Assembly: GCA_951394405.1 (NCBI GenBank)
Contig: OX596337.1
Span: forward strand, 2,790,001 to 2,854,000
Length of the DNA stretch: 64,000 nucleotides
DNA from: Coprinellus micaceus
Lineage: Eukaryota > Basidiomycota > Agaricomycetes > Agaricales > Psathyrellaceae
Direction: 5' to 3'
The position numbers were made by a program, and so were the translations under genes. Positions 1-10,979 of this stretch are shown here, in pieces. Below the pieces are notes generated by a model. It was not told where the DNA came from. It saw only the letters and a program-made list of their open reading frames with translations, and ran no database searches. Within the stretch, counting starts at the first letter, position 1. Each line of letters begins with the position of its first letter.

Positions 1-911
1 GGCAGCGATACCCTTCCCACTCAACCCAATACGCATATCTGCAAGGGCCTGGAACATGGCGGCGTAGACGAATTCGTTGGGTGCGTACAAGCCCATAGTG
101 TCAAGAGCGTAGTAGACGTCGAAGACTTCTTGATATTCGCCCGAATTACCGAGAATTTTGAGGTAGCTGGCAAGGGGAGTGGGGGTGATGTCGGGGTGGT
201 AGGGTTCGTGCTTCTTGAGGGATTCGATGTGTCGCGTAAAGTCTTCGTAGAGAGAGCGTGCGTTTTCGAGCTGTTTGGGGTGTGAGCTCCAGCGGTCAAT
301 GCGAGAGAGGCCGTTGAACATGGTTTGGTATGTCCTCGTTGTAGGGCTGAGACCACGTCGCTTCATCTAGGGAAGAATGAGAGGGTTTCCATAGCCAAAG
401 TTGATGCGTTACTCACGTCGACGTATAATGAATATGCCAGCTGGAACCTCGACGCCTTCATCGCCTCCCAGAGCATCGTGTTCCACACGACGGTATTCAT
501 AGCGTCACGAGGAGCGTTCTTCAGGTAGGTGACAGCGTCGTCAACTTTCCCCTCTTCACACAACCTCCTGATTCGCTTCGCGAGGATATACGGGTCCAAG
601 GGTTTCTTCCAGTCATCATCATCAGCTTTCGACTGTGACACTCTTCCGCCGTCCTGCAGCGCTTGCCGCCGCAGGTAACGAGGTATGGGTGCACCGTCCG
701 TCCCAGCACCCTCCACATTCACGGTGGCCCTTGGTTTTGAAGTCCTCGCCGCATCCCTGGTATAATTCCTCGACGGTCCAACGAGTGAACTCGAGTTTTG
801 CAAGCTTGGCCGCGTCGGAAGGGTTGATAGGGTCGGCCTCTTCGCCACGGACAAGGCATTGAGTTGGAAGACACGGCACGAGCCATGCCTCGTCGCAGCA
901 TTGGAGAACAT
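1..911 (-). CDS. Pentatricopeptide-repeat (PPR) mitochondrial protein, 3' end cut by window
   Basis: The start codon is at 911; the gene runs off the left edge, so the C-terminus is missing. Exon 1 spans 911-417, a phase-0 intron spans 416-367 (GTGAGT to CTAG), and exon 2 runs from 366 to base 1. The N-terminus is rich in Arg, Ser and Thr with few acidic residues, as in mitochondrial targeting peptides. After about residue 95 come helical pairs of PPR type: WNTMLWEAMKASRFQLAYSL, then a second set containing RTYQTMFNGL, and a third near NEFVYAAMFQALADM. PPR proteins bind organellar RNA and act in its processing or translation; the specific target cannot be told. The family assignment is by repeat pattern, and a TPR protein is the main alternative. 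It is divergent from the secreted-protein gene at 1345. Confidence 0.75.
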
Positions 912-1258
912 AGAGGAGAGAGAATGACCGCCACGAGATGGGCGTCAGAGGGAGGTTCGTCGGAAGTTTTAAAAAGACTTTGCGCGTCTCCTCTCTGTGT
1001 GCTCCCGCCAACTGCGTCCGGTTCTGAGGGCTTCTACTACAATTCCCCACCTCGCAATAGCCGCTCCCGCTGCACCCTTGTATCGGAGTGGCGATGGCCC
1101 CGGTCCCTCGGAAATACAACCTTGGAGGCCTTCAGGAACGTGGATGTGTCTTTACAATGCCTCGACGTCGTTCTCCATGGTCGCAACCGCCTCAAATTCG
1201 GACTTTTGCCTTCGTTTCCAGTTCCTTCGCCGTGATTCGAAGCGCTGCTACTCCGGAG

Positions 1259-1264
1259 TATAAA
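1259..1264 (+). promoter_or_regulatory. TATA box of the secreted-protein gene
   Basis: TATAAA lies 81 bases upstream of the start codon at 1345, inside the 433-base divergent spacer 912-1344. Nothing else could be recognised in that spacer. Confidence 0.45.
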
Positions 1265-1344
1265 GGCCCAATGCGGGGTGTTGTCAGCGTGGTTCGACGT
1301 TGCCCCACAGTCCGCTGCAGCCTCTCAGCGTCGTCCCGCTCGCG

Positions 1345-2089
1345 ATGTTCTCCTCGAGTCCAGCACGAATGCTCAGCGTGTTCACGCTCATTCTGACCTT
1401 TGGGTTTGTATTTGCTGTGCCTTGGGACATTGGTTCCAGATCGTCGATCAGCTCGACGAGTGGAGGGATCATCACTTACATCGAGGCAATGGGGCCAAGA
1501 CATATGAACGAGATTGGGCATACCCGCCATCTCATGGGTCTTCCTCGAGGTATCATACATTGCTTCTTCGGTTGCGACTCGTCTGAAATTCGCTGTAGGT
1601 GTACCGGGAAACGTCACGATGAAGATTAATGCGAGGGTTCCGGACACGTTCTTCGTCCGCAAAGGCCAACTCTACCAATACGTCAACGACACCACCATAT
1701 ACCCTGTAAACGTTCACAATGTCACGATGTCGAGAGTGCCACCGCTACAACTGAAGACTGGGAGGAAACCCGATGGTCTCGGGGGCGGAACGTGGCGGTT
1801 CGCAGGGAGCATGTTATACTACGACTTCCCCGGACGAGATGACGACTATGTCCTCAAGGGGAACAACCCCGAATATCTCAAGTACTTCAGGTCTCAAGGG
1901 CTGTTCTACTACTGCGACTTCTACGACACCACCTCTGGCGTGTTCATGTTCTACTACCTGTGCGTCTACCTCGGATCTCGCTGTGTGCTGGCTCAACTAA
2001 TCAACCGTTTGAATTCTTTCAGTCAAGATGCAGGTGTCGACTGCCACCCATTTACCTTGCATAGTTTCATGCACGAGAAGAAGCAATAG
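1345..2089 (+). CDS. Small secreted protein of unknown function
   Basis: Three exons are proposed: 1345-1549, 1599-1959 and 2023-2089, giving about 210 residues. The N-terminus has a hydrophobic signal peptide (MLSVFTLILTFGFVFA) with a likely cleavage site before VPWD. The body contains FFVRKGQLYQYVNDTTIYPV, several N-glycosylation sequons (NDT, NVT) and an aromatic stretch ending LFYYCDFYDT, then a Cys near the C-terminus (VDCHPFTLHSF). Intron 1 (1550-1598, 49 bases) restores one frame across the glycine codon. The last intron (63 bases) is a multiple of three and has no in-frame stop, so its retention would add 21 residues. The exon 1 boundary is less certain than the rest. No named family is recognised; a cell-surface or secreted role is inferred from the signal peptide only. 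It converges on OST1 with 56 bases between the two coding ends. Confidence 0.75.
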
Positions 2090-2145
2090 CATCCATAGTC
2101 CACGATCTCAGTTTCCCAATAAATAAACAACCGTCTACTCAGTAT

Positions 2146-3937
2146 CTATTGGGCTTTTTTCTTCTGAGGAGTGATGGATAGATCCACCCTGCGAGCAATA
2201 CCGCCCAATGCAAAGAAGATGAACACCGCCGTCGCGACAGCCAACCCCTTCTTGATATGAGCCATTGCAGACACCTTGTATGTCACCTAAATAACCCCAA
2301 GTTTCAGTAACGGTTGCCTCACCCGAGGTGAGGGAAAAGAACCACCCACATAGATATCCTGAGCGTTCTTCACAGTCAAATTCTTGTAGCGCAAGGTGAT
2401 TGATGGGCGCCCGACAGTGTCAAGGAAAGTGACATGCGTGCCAATCTCGGCAGACAACGCGGGGAAGGGCAAGGCATAATTGACATCACTGTAAACGCAC
2501 GAGCACGGTTTAGTGAACACAATTTCAAAGATCATAATGAAACGCAGATACGAACGTGGCGCCTTCGGGAAGGATAATCTGAAGTTCTGCGTCGGTGACT
2601 ACAGCGCCGGGAATTGGCGTTAAAATGGGGACAGACACAGTATAAGTCCCAGTCTTTTTGTCGTAAGCAGCCGAGCTCTCCAGAGGAGCGTCCCAGCCGA
2701 GAGTGAAGCTGTAGTTCCAGCCGCCCAATAAAGGATACCTCGGTCGGAGTTCAAGGAGACTAAACTGGGATCTCTGAGCACCTTTCGGAGCCAAAGGAGC
2801 TACACGGAGTTTCGAGGTGGAGACATTTCCAATAGTGTCGTAGTAGTATGTGTTTCGAATCCCAGGAGGAAGGCCAAGATTCAATGCTGGTAGGATGTGT
2901 GGGGCAGGCTTATTCATGTATCCTTGCATTTGGTGTTCCAAACGCGAGAAGTGTCCCTTGAGTCTATTTCGAGGGTGTAAACGGTGGGCAATTCGGCGAC
3001 CGATAGGGGGTAGCTGAAGTTACTTACTTAGGACCGGCGTTGTAGAGCGTGATATCATCTTGAGTATTAATGTTGGCACCCCAATGACTGATTTCCACGG
3101 CACGTTTCAGTTTACGAACTTCAAGGACCGGCTGTTCGTGATAGTAGTGAACGGTGACCGGCTGTTGGTATTTCCCAAGGAAATTTGCGTCTGTGGATGC
3201 CGGGATATCCTTATAGGGACCATACACAACGGTCGCGCCGTTCTTCGTCACAGCTGCGTCGCCAACGAATACATCCACGTTCTTGGGTTCCGTGTGGGAT
3301 TTAAAACGAGGAACAAGTGCCCTAATATGTATGGAGATTAGCCAAGATGCACCCCAAAAGCAAGCCAATAGAGTCGCTCACTTGAGCTTGGTCCTCTGAA
3401 CCAGAGTAGAGTACGGACTCAAGACGAAGAGACCAGTAGTATACTTCAAGCCTTGGTCGCCTCGCTGCTCTGCAGCTTCCGGCCAGGGAGTAGTCGCATG
3501 CGTTTGAATGTTTTCAAACACGATGTTTAGTGTCTTGTTGCCTGACAAGGGCTTGGGAAGACTAATGTCGAAGAGCGACACGTCCCTATAACACGCGAAG
3601 AAACCGAAGGTCAGCCCCATACTTTAGCGGAGGCCAATGTAATTCAGGATACACACTTCTCGACGCGCTCGGTGTACGACAGGAACTTGTCTTGACCCTT
3701 CACTTTCGCCTCCACCAGGCTCGTTTTCTCCCGATCTGCCTTCCCCAACGCGACAGTGTACGTCTTCTGGTTGTTCTCCAAGGCTCGGATCGCATACGTT
3801 GTCGTGACGTGTACGACGGCCCCGCCAAGCTCTACAGTTCGAACAATGGCGGTGTTCTCAAACGAAGAGGGACCGCATAGCACAGAGGCAACTGAGAGGA
3901 GGAGAGCCAAGGGCACAGAGGCCCATTTCGTTGGCAT
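2146..3937 (-). CDS. OST1: Oligosaccharyltransferase subunit OST1 (ribophorin I)
   Basis: OST1 is the type I membrane subunit of the ER oligosaccharyltransferase, which transfers the dolichol-linked glycan to Asn of nascent proteins. The start at 3937 (MPTKWASVPLALLL) gives a cleavable signal peptide ending near VLCGPSSFEN. The lumenal body follows the ribophorin I pattern: ENTAIVRTVELGGAVVHVTT near the N-terminus, later EPKNVDVFVGDAAVTKNGAT, then VEISHWGANINTQDDITLYN, and FSRLEHQMQG followed by LPPGIRNTYYYDTIGNVSTS. One membrane span (GLAVATAVFIFFALGGIA) precedes a short basic cytosolic tail ending KKKAQ. The frame is maintained by about five short introns; the first is 3656-3586 (GTGTGT to ATAG). 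The family call is firm because the conserved blocks occur in the expected order. Confidence 0.93.
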
Positions 3938-4165
3938 TGTTGAGGATGAGGACAAGAAGCAATCGCGAAACGCAGTCAATGTTCCCGCGCGACGTGGTCG
4001 CTGTTTGATCACATCGTCGGAAGCTATAGTTACAACTTACCCCGGAGTCAGATGCCTTGAAATCTCCAGGTTAGCCGCTCAAGCGGTCCCCTTCAGCTCT
4101 CCGAGTAGTGTCAAAAGAGTATTATAGCAAGTAGTATAGCGAAATGTAGTGGACAAAAAGGGTGT

Positions 4166-5149
4166 TTACCAGGTCCAGGTTCGGGCAGGGTTCCTGATAG
4201 GGATATCTTCACGCATGATTGAAGGCGACACGATCCTCTTCAAAGTTCTCTTGAAGGAGGCGCTTTTCTTCTCTTCCAGAGTCTTTCCTGGGCCTAAAAC
4301 AACGGACATCTTGGCGTTGCTGCGAATGCGGACACCGAAGTGAGCACGACCTCGAGGCTCGATCCGCTTGGGCGGACGGGGTCCCTTCGTAACCCAGGCT
4401 TGCGCTATATGACGGGGTAATAAGTTAGAGGCAGTCCAAGGGGACTGTTTCGCGAAAGATGACGTACAGACGACGAGCCGTGAAGGGTCGAGCTTCTTGT
4501 AACGAATAGCATGGTCTTTGGCTGTCGCAAGCATGTTCATGATACGAGTGCTAGCTCTCTTCTCACTAAACTGCATCTGGAGGATAGCATAGTCGATAGG
4601 TTTGCCGGAGATCTGTCGTCCGAGCATATTCAGCTTGCGGTGGGAGATTTTGAAGTTGGCGGTCGAGTATTTGTGCTGGCAGGAGGAGAGCAGCATAAGC
4701 GCCCAGCCGTTAGGGGAATAGGGACGAAAGTAGGCGCACCTCCTTCGCTTGAGGCCTCGTAGACCTGGCAACCTTCTTCGTCTCCTCCACAACGGCCTCG
4801 GGAAGAGCATCGAAAACGCTGGCGGTTCCCTGCTCCTTGGCGGCTTGCTTCGCCGCCTGAACCTCCTTCGACGACTGCTTCTCCGTAACACCGGGGGCAA
4901 GAGTCTCCCTCACCCATCCCAATGGATTCCACGTTGAAGCGCTATCCTCCTCAGGTTAGCGAGCGTCGAATACACGGATGTTGGCCACATACGCGCGGGA
5001 CGAAGACGGAACGGCAGCCGGTGCCAGCGAAGCACGACAACGCGCCAATTGGGTCCCTAATGGGTTGGGAAGCTGAGTCTAAGCCTTCCAGTAGATGCAG
5101 GGGACGTACCGCTGCGCAACCAACTCTGCATCCTGGCTGTACTCGTCAT
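4166..5149 (-). CDS. MRPL22: Mitochondrial large-subunit ribosomal protein uL22m
   Basis: This is the nuclear-encoded mitochondrial form of ribosomal protein L22, which lines the peptide exit tunnel. The start at 5149 (MTSTARMQSWLRSG) was chosen because two short introns, a donor GTACGT and a donor GTATGT, then join the basic, Ser/Ala-rich presequence to the exon containing NPLGWVRETLAPG in one frame. Downstream, HKYSTANFKISHRKLNMLGR and QISGKPIDYAILQMQFSEKR are the start of the L22 fold. The C-terminal AWVTKGPRPPKRIEPRGRAH and FGVRIRSNAKMSVVL match the extended beta-hairpin and tail typical of fungal mitochondrial L22. Five exons are needed. It is divergent from YOS1 with a 195-base spacer. 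The identification is firm; the exact presequence exons are slightly less so. Confidence 0.9.
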
Positions 5150-5344
5150 GTAAGGGGACTTCACTTTCGGAAATTTCGCGATATGTGGGGAGTCACGTTA
5201 CCCTTGGATGGAAAGTCGCACGGTGGCCAACAGTGATGCAGTGATGAGCGTGTCGTCGCTGCACACGTCTTCGACTGCGACCACCACCAAAGCCTTGAGG
5301 CTGTATCTTTCCCTCTCTTCATGTACTGAGCCTTCTCATCAAAC

Positions 5345-5748
5345 ATGATTTTTATGTTTGGAACCATCTTCCAGGTTTCCCTTCTTCTCATCAACGCCAT
5401 TGCGATCCTCAACGAAGAGCGTTTCCTGGCTCGAAGTACGTCACTTATCTCTGGTTCCATTCCTCAGACGAGTCCTGACAGCACTTCTTACCAGTTGGTT
5501 GGATCTCAGCCTCTCGTTTGGCGCAAACTAACCCTGGGTTCCAACAACCATACGACCAAAGCGGATATGCAGGCCAGGACGTCGGGATTAAAGCACGGAT
5601 GATAGATTTGATCAGTGCTGTACGGACTCTCATGCGAAGTGCGTTTCTTCTCTTCTTTGCCTTTTGGAAAGCCGGTATTGACGACTTTACAGTACCCCTA
5701 ATTGTCATTAATACGCTCGTTATCTTGTACGAAGTAGTATGGGGTTAG
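5345..5748 (+). CDS. YOS1: YOS1-like ER-Golgi transport protein (IER3IP1 family)
   Basis: This small membrane protein of about 80 residues matches the Yos1/IER3IP1 family, which works with Yip1-Yif1 in ER-to-Golgi vesicle transport. Exon 1 encodes FGTIFQVSLLLINAIAILNE and EERFLAR, followed after an intron (GTACGT to CCAG) by IGWISASRLAQTNPGF, the family signature. Exon 2 continues to ARMIDLISAVRTLMR, and after a second intron (GTGCGT to ACAG) the protein ends PLIVINTLVILYEVVWG. Both ends are hydrophobic, giving two predicted spans. Length and motif order fit the family. It converges on the GILT-like gene with 61 bases between the coding ends. Confidence 0.92.
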
Positions 5749-5809
5749 GAAACCCCGCGAAACGCCCGCCCGCGAACCCCGAGTTCCCCGTTCCAACGCC
5801 GTTATTCAC

Positions 5810-6735
5810 CTACTTCATGCTCCCAAAGCCAGACCAAGCCTCCACATCGGGATGTTCTATTTCGACGTGGTTCAAGTGCCGATACTCGTCCTCGATCAGT
5901 TTCACAAAGTCTGCAACTTCGTGTCCAGTCTACCAAAGGATTAGTCAAGCCTGAGCGATACACCCTTAACGACAAGAGTCTTACCTCGCATTCCTTCCAG
6001 GTACCATCGTGCACGCAGACTTTGCGTTCATTGATGAGGATCGTGCAGCTTTTCCTGTTGCAGCAGTGTTAGTGCTCGACCGTGCAGCCCGACAGAAGAC
6101 CACACAAAGTACCACTCACGTTATACCCAGGTCTTGGCCATATCGCAAACTTTGTTTGAGGAGATCAATCCCTTCTTCACCGGTGCCACTGCCGTCGAAA
6201 CCAGCACATTTCCCCACCCCACTCGTCTCCCAATCAATTCTTGCTGCTTCGGCGCATTTGAGGGCGACTTCTGGCTTCCCAATGTCGTATCTCCCTTCGA
6301 AATTCTGACACTGCACGAATTCCCACCAATTGGGCCAGGGAGCATACTTTTTGACACAAAGTTGTTGGACATTTCCGGCACATTCGACTGGGCCGTGCTT
6401 GCACCAGGTACCAAAGTCCGGGTCTGAATCGTCGATCCTGTGTATCACCCTTTCAGCGTCCAATGCACGAGATATAGGGGCACTAAACGCAGTCACCTAG
6501 CAACATAGACCAGCGACAGATCCACTTTGTCTTCAGTATATTTGAGAACCTCGTTGAAAAGGGATTCGCAGAGCAAAGCATCTGGGCAAGCGCTCATAAC
6601 GCCGAGCTGCACGGGGACTTTCACATCGCTCAAAGTTAGAACGTATGTCGACTTGTTCTGGACTCGAATGTACGGTAGGCGACTCGCCGATACCGCCAGA
6701 GCGCAGAAGAGAAAGAACTTCAAAAGGGAGAACAT
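5810..6735 (-). CDS. GILT-family thiol reductase (gamma-interferon-inducible lysosomal thiol reductase-like)
   Basis: The ATG at 6735 begins a signal peptide (MFSLLKFFLFCALAVSAS). The mature part starts with VQLGVMSACPDALLCESLFN and continues with FGTWCKHGPVECAGNVQQLC, then the block GRYDIGKPEVALKCAEAARI, the GILT layout of an N-terminal thiol motif plus conserved downstream cysteines. Animal GILT uses a CXXC active site; here the N-terminal pair is CPDALLC (CX5C), so the reaction may differ. The C-terminal half contains SCTILINERKVCVHDGTWKE. At least three introns are needed. The likely role is disulfide reduction or isomerisation in the vacuole or secretory pathway, inferred from the family. 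Confidence in the family is high, and in the enzymatic activity moderate. Confidence 0.85.
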
Positions 6736-6959
6736 GATGGCTAGCGACAAGAGCGCGAGCTGAGCATGGCGTGAACTTAAACTCGAAGGCGCGAGCTCAT
6801 TAGAACGCCCTATTGCGTCATCAGTATATTACTCAGCGGCGTGAGTACAGTAGTAGATGATATAGCTGGTGTCTGCGGTACGGATTGTAGGGCGAGTATC
6901 GGTGGGTACTTCAACTTTGAAGATATATCCCCGACAAGAAGTACATCTTGGTGATGGAG

Positions 6960-7792
6960 TCACCGGTTTTGTCCGCTAGCGCTCTCCCATAACTGGGCAG
7001 CTTCTGCGTCGGATTTCGGCGGCACGAAGTACCGACAACGGGAGTGAAAAGCTAGGAAGGTTCAATCAGTTCCAGAGACCCCAATTCAATGGTAAGGCTT
7101 GATACACACCATCTACAACACGTTTCCGTACGATAGATTCCACAGCGATTTCGTTATGCATTTGCCTCCGCTAGGAAAGGAGCATAAGTCAAACGATAAG
7201 TAGTGAGTGTCCCAGTATCGACGTATCACGCACGTAGACTTCGTCTGAATAGATGGCTGCTTTTGTCTTCCTCTGAAGCGCGGGGTTATCGGACTGATTC
7301 TGCAAAGAACCTCGTTTGTCGTGAATTGAATTGTCAACGACCGACACGCAATAGTCCACGAGCTTCGTTCGACGCTTCCAGTTCTCTAGGAGTTGTAAGG
7401 AACCAGGAGACAGGTGGGAATTGGTACAAGAACGCACCAGTCAACTCCCGCCATACACTTAGACAAGCTTGGCTCTGCGCATTCTCCACACTATGCCCAG
7501 AAGTCCGTTCCTGGTCCCGGGCCAGGGCAGTAGCTCGGTTCAATCTTGTCGTAATTGCGTCGTCCAATTTCCTGTACTCCTTCAGGATATCTGTCAGGAA
7601 GGTTCACAGCACGTTGCATTGTCAGAACTTTGTTCAGGATACACAATTTCGAATGAATTATAGCCGACCTTTGAATAATGAAAGGTTCAAACATGTCGAA
7701 GGTGTGACATGGACAATCTCAGGTCGACTTGTTGGAGCCTGCAAAGCCAGACTCCCGAGCTGGGGCCCTTTCGAGGATGATGCAGATGACAT
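6960..7792 (-). CDS. MIX23: MIX23 (CCDC58-like) mitochondrial intermembrane-space protein
   Basis: Splicing gives a protein of about 195 residues. Exon 1 (start 7792, MSSASSSKGPQLGSLALQAP) leads to TCLNLSLFK, and a 79-base intron (GTCGGC to ACAG) joins it to DILKEYRKLDDAITTRLNRA. The next parts contain NAQSQACLSVWRELTENWKR and LVDYCVSVVDNSI, then IAVESIVRKRVVDAFHSRCR and YFVPPKSD. The Cys pattern and the ending VxxRxxxxFxxRCRxxxxPPK match MIX23/CCDC58, imported into the mitochondrial intermembrane space by the Mia40 disulfide relay and linked to stress adaptation of protein import. Four introns are required. The opposite strand carries a 303-codon open frame, which is a shadow of this gene. 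Confidence 0.85.
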
Positions 7793-8514
7793 TTCTATGT
7801 GGTTCCGTGAAAGCACGAAGGTAATGAGGGGTTGGGCCCTGCAGGGTTGTTACGCAAGGCGTCGGGAGCGTATCGAGACCGTGCGAGGACGTGGTCTGAA
7901 GTTGGAAATGGTCCCGCCCCGAGTTGTGGGTCCTCCGATTCGGCATGCGTCACGGAGAGCGTTCACCAAATTGGGAACTCCGCCTCCGTTGATGCCGAGC
8001 ATGTGGGTGCTGGTGGGCTCGACAAGGAAAGGCTGGGAGGCAAAAAGACGCTGGAGTCGGTTTTCAAGCCATAGTCCGCGGTGTATGAGACCACAGCTTG
8101 TTAACCCTGAGTGAATATAGATGTAGTCCAAGAGATTATATTCGTCACTATCTCCTGGACAGGGAAAATCGTCTCACACTGGGTGCGGATCTATAAGCGC
8201 CCAAAATGGGGGCTCGGCAATGGCTGACTTGGCCACTCCGATAGTTGAGAAATGATGACAATGACCTGCCCGTGAAATTTCCATCCCTGAAAGGTTCTAT
8301 CTTATGGCCGCGAGATGTGTTTAGACTTTGCCGCCCAGGATGGCGCTCGTAAGGTCTCTTCGGGCAGCCCCAGGCTGCGGTGCAAGCCGTATTCGTCGCA
8401 TGCCACAATAAATATACAACAGCCCCAAGCCCAAGCTTCTATATTAGACACCTTCACAGTCTCCTCTGGGTGTATTTGTCATGGTGGAGACCTCACCTGA
8501 GCAAGGCGCTTATC
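7793..8514. other. Intergenic region upstream of MIX23
   Basis: There are 722 bases between the start of MIX23 and the end of the broken gene on the same strand. No frame here could be joined into a plausible protein and no RNA gene was seen. The promoter of MIX23 must lie here; no clear TATA box was found. Confidence 0.4.
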
Positions 8515-9104
8515 CTAGAACTTGGACAGAGCGCGGGCCGTCCGCAATTGGTAGATAAGCATCCCGTGGAAGCCCCTTGCAAAGTTCAACACCAATGCAC
8601 CCGATGACATGTCACCTTTCGGGAACATGGCTGATAAAACAATGCTCATGGGCGCTCTGTGGCATTCAAGTTACGCTCACCGCAAGGTATCCCCAATAGA
8701 ATCTGTCGGGACTGAAACGAACCAGGGATGAGGCGGCATGCTCGTAAGGGCTGCATCTTCTGGGAGGGGTCAGAACACGCGGATCCTGCTAACAATGAGT
8801 AGTGCGACATCCAGTTTCAACTTGAGGACCCCGAGGTCGTCGGGCACAGAAGGTGGTAAAAACACATCGTGATCTGATCCAATTCCAAGAACACCGAGGA
8901 AATGCAAATCGTGGGCGCTTGATTCGCGCTCCCGTTGTGTGTCCCCGCGCGCCATCACTCGCATCACTCGGTCGAGGGCCTGCGATAACCCCGGAGAGAT
9001 GGGTCGCTCCAAGGCCCGACAGCTCCTAAGCCCTGGTCGGTTGCTTCACGTTTGAGGACATCATGTTCGAGGGTCGTGAGGACTACCCCCATCGTTTTCG
9101 ACAT
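8515..9104 (-). pseudogene. Broken protein-coding gene of unknown family
   Basis: Three coding-like stretches lie in order but are not in one frame. From 9104, MSKTMGVVLTTLEHDVLKRE leads to TDQGLGA. A one-base shift near 9010 is then needed to enter the frame of LERPISPGLSQALDRVMRVM and LHFLGVLGIGSDHDVFLPPS. That frame meets an in-frame TGA after LIVSRIRVF near 8770, and the reading then resumes with PLPEDAALTSMPPHPWFVSV. A normal 50-base intron (GTGAGC to TCAG) follows and the last exon, AMFPKGDMSSGALVLNFARG, ends at a TAG at 8515-8517. The surviving intron and amino-acid-like composition argue for a former gene. The frameshift and stop argue for decay, though assembly errors could explain one of them. 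The family is not recognised. Confidence 0.5.
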
Positions 9105-9423
9105 TAGGGAGCGCTCGGCGTTCGCACTTGCCTTTAAACGACCACGCGCTCAGGTTGAATATCAAACTTAGGGCCGATATCGGAACTGTGTCACCTGGAC
9201 AGCGCTGAAGGTAACTTTGAGACGTGATTACATTTCTATTGGAATGCTAATGACTGTATGTTATACATGGGACGTGGAAAGATGTGGGGATGATGGTACA
9301 ACAGTTGCAGGGGAAGAGGCGAATAGTGCAAAGATAATAATTTAACCCAACAAGTAGCAAGAAGGCGTGCAGACAAAGTTGAGAAAGCGTTGGGCAAAAG
9401 AAGAAGGAAAAAGGCGCGAATTT

Positions 9424-10979
9424 TCACTTTACGAGCAGATGCTCGATATCTTTGAACTCCATCTTCATCCGAGGCTTTTTCACCACCTTATCCGGATGCT
9501 CGACGCGATAGTGTTTGTGCCTCCGAGCAGGGTCGCTGAAGGCCGCGTCGCAGTGTTCGCATTTAAGAGGCTTTTGGAAGGTGCTAGAAAACGAGAACCA
9601 AGTTAGAAACGGGAATGGATGATACCAAAATAAAGGAACGCACTGCACGGAACGAATGTGGATATCCAAAGACGTTTTCTGAGGGAAAGGCTTTTTGCAT
9701 TCTGGGCAAACATGCGGTCTAGTCGAAGTAGTTAAGTTAGCGTTTAATAGAATGACAGACGAAGTCAAAAGATAAACTTACTTCTTGCCTAGATGAACGG
9801 ACTCAACGTGCCTCTTGGCTAGCTGCTTCTTGCCAGTATAGTTGCAGGGTTGGTTATCGGCTTTCTTCCACCGGCAAGTGTACATGACAGGTCCGGCGCC
9901 GTTTAGCCTTCCAGCCTTCTCGACATGGCTCTCCCAGTTTGAGTCCGTCATGTGCGATGTCGCTCCGTACCCATCAGCCGGTAAGGAGGAGGTGTCCGAG
10001 TAAGGTGATCCATAATGGTAGGTCCTTGGACCGTAGTCGCTGGAGCGGCTGTGAACGGACGAAGGCCTGGATGGGGAACGTGCTAGTTCGGACGAGTCGT
10101 AGGAGTGTGCTCGGTAGAGGGATCTTGACCTCGCGTCCCTCGGCAGCATGCTGTAGGGTCCTGCCTCGGGCGACGGAGCATAGTAACCGTCCCTGGGGAT
10201 AGCTGTCAGTAAGGGGAAAGCACAGTCCGGCAGTAAAAGGCGTACTCTGAGTCAGAGTCAACAGCATAGACGCGTCTGTAGCTAGGTGGCCTTGGGTAAT
10301 TGGATCGGGTATAGACAGGAGCAGTCGCAGAAACTGAGTGAGACCGGTGACCGTGCATCATGGAGGACGGACCAGCTGGCTTCCAAGAATACGGGCTCCC
10401 ATTCTCAAAAACGGCAGGCGAGAAACCAGGGACCGAAGCATGAGGTCCGTGAGAGTGGGAACGATGGTCTGCGCACGTCGTGCAGCAGCTACACGGATCT
10501 TCGCGGGTACGTGGAGGTACGGGTTGTACGATGCCTAGATCGCGAAGACTGGGATCCAAGCCAGAACCGCTAAATATGCTTTAGCTTTCGAAGGTTAGAA
10601 TAGGTCCACCGCAACATACTTTGAAGGCAAGAGACCATTGCAAAGCTCCCGAATGGAAGGGAGCTTCACTCGGTCGTGGTCAGAATCAGACATTTCACTG
10701 TCAGTAGGTGATGCGTCCCTAAAGATATTTGGAGGTGAGTACGGCCGCCCACGACTGGTTATGTGCGGCTCGGGTTCTCACCTAGAATTACTGGACTGGC
10801 TCGACAGCTCAAGGCGCTCCAAGTGGACTGTATGCGTGGCGTCTATCCTAAGCGTTAGATTCATTGCAAGTCCGGTAGCAATATATCCAACCTCTGTGTG
10901 AGCTCTTGTAGTCGAACGGTGAGAGGCTATCATTTCGTGAAGGCCGAGGAGACTCTGAAGGGGAAGGGGATCGCGACAT
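9424..10979 (-). CDS. C2H2 zinc-finger transcription factor
   Basis: The start at 10979 begins MSRSPSPSESPRPSRNDSLS, a Ser/Pro-rich N-terminus. Exon 2 carries DSDHDRVKLPSIRELCNGLL, an LPSIREL-type motif common near the N-terminus of basidiomycete C2H2 regulators. A long disordered His/Ser/Tyr-rich middle follows. The C-terminal third has three zinc-binding units: an atypical CRWKKADNQPC...RHVESVH unit, then RPHVCPECKKPFPQKTSLDI ending HIRSVH, and KCEHCDAAFSDPARRHKHYR ending VEH. The last two are joined by an intron (GTGCGT to CTAG) inside the His codon. It is therefore a sequence-specific nuclear DNA-binding protein by family; its targets are unknown. About five introns are needed. The zinc-finger call is firm. 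Confidence 0.85.

Noticed and set aside
7203..8114. A 303-codon open frame on the plus strand
   Set aside because: The minus strand here splices into MIX23 with conserved motifs and normal introns. The plus frame has no recognisable domain and is a shadow.
8760..8790. The in-frame TGA in the broken gene as a selenocysteine codon
   Set aside because: Fungi of this group are not known to use selenocysteine, and a second frameshift is present in the same gene.
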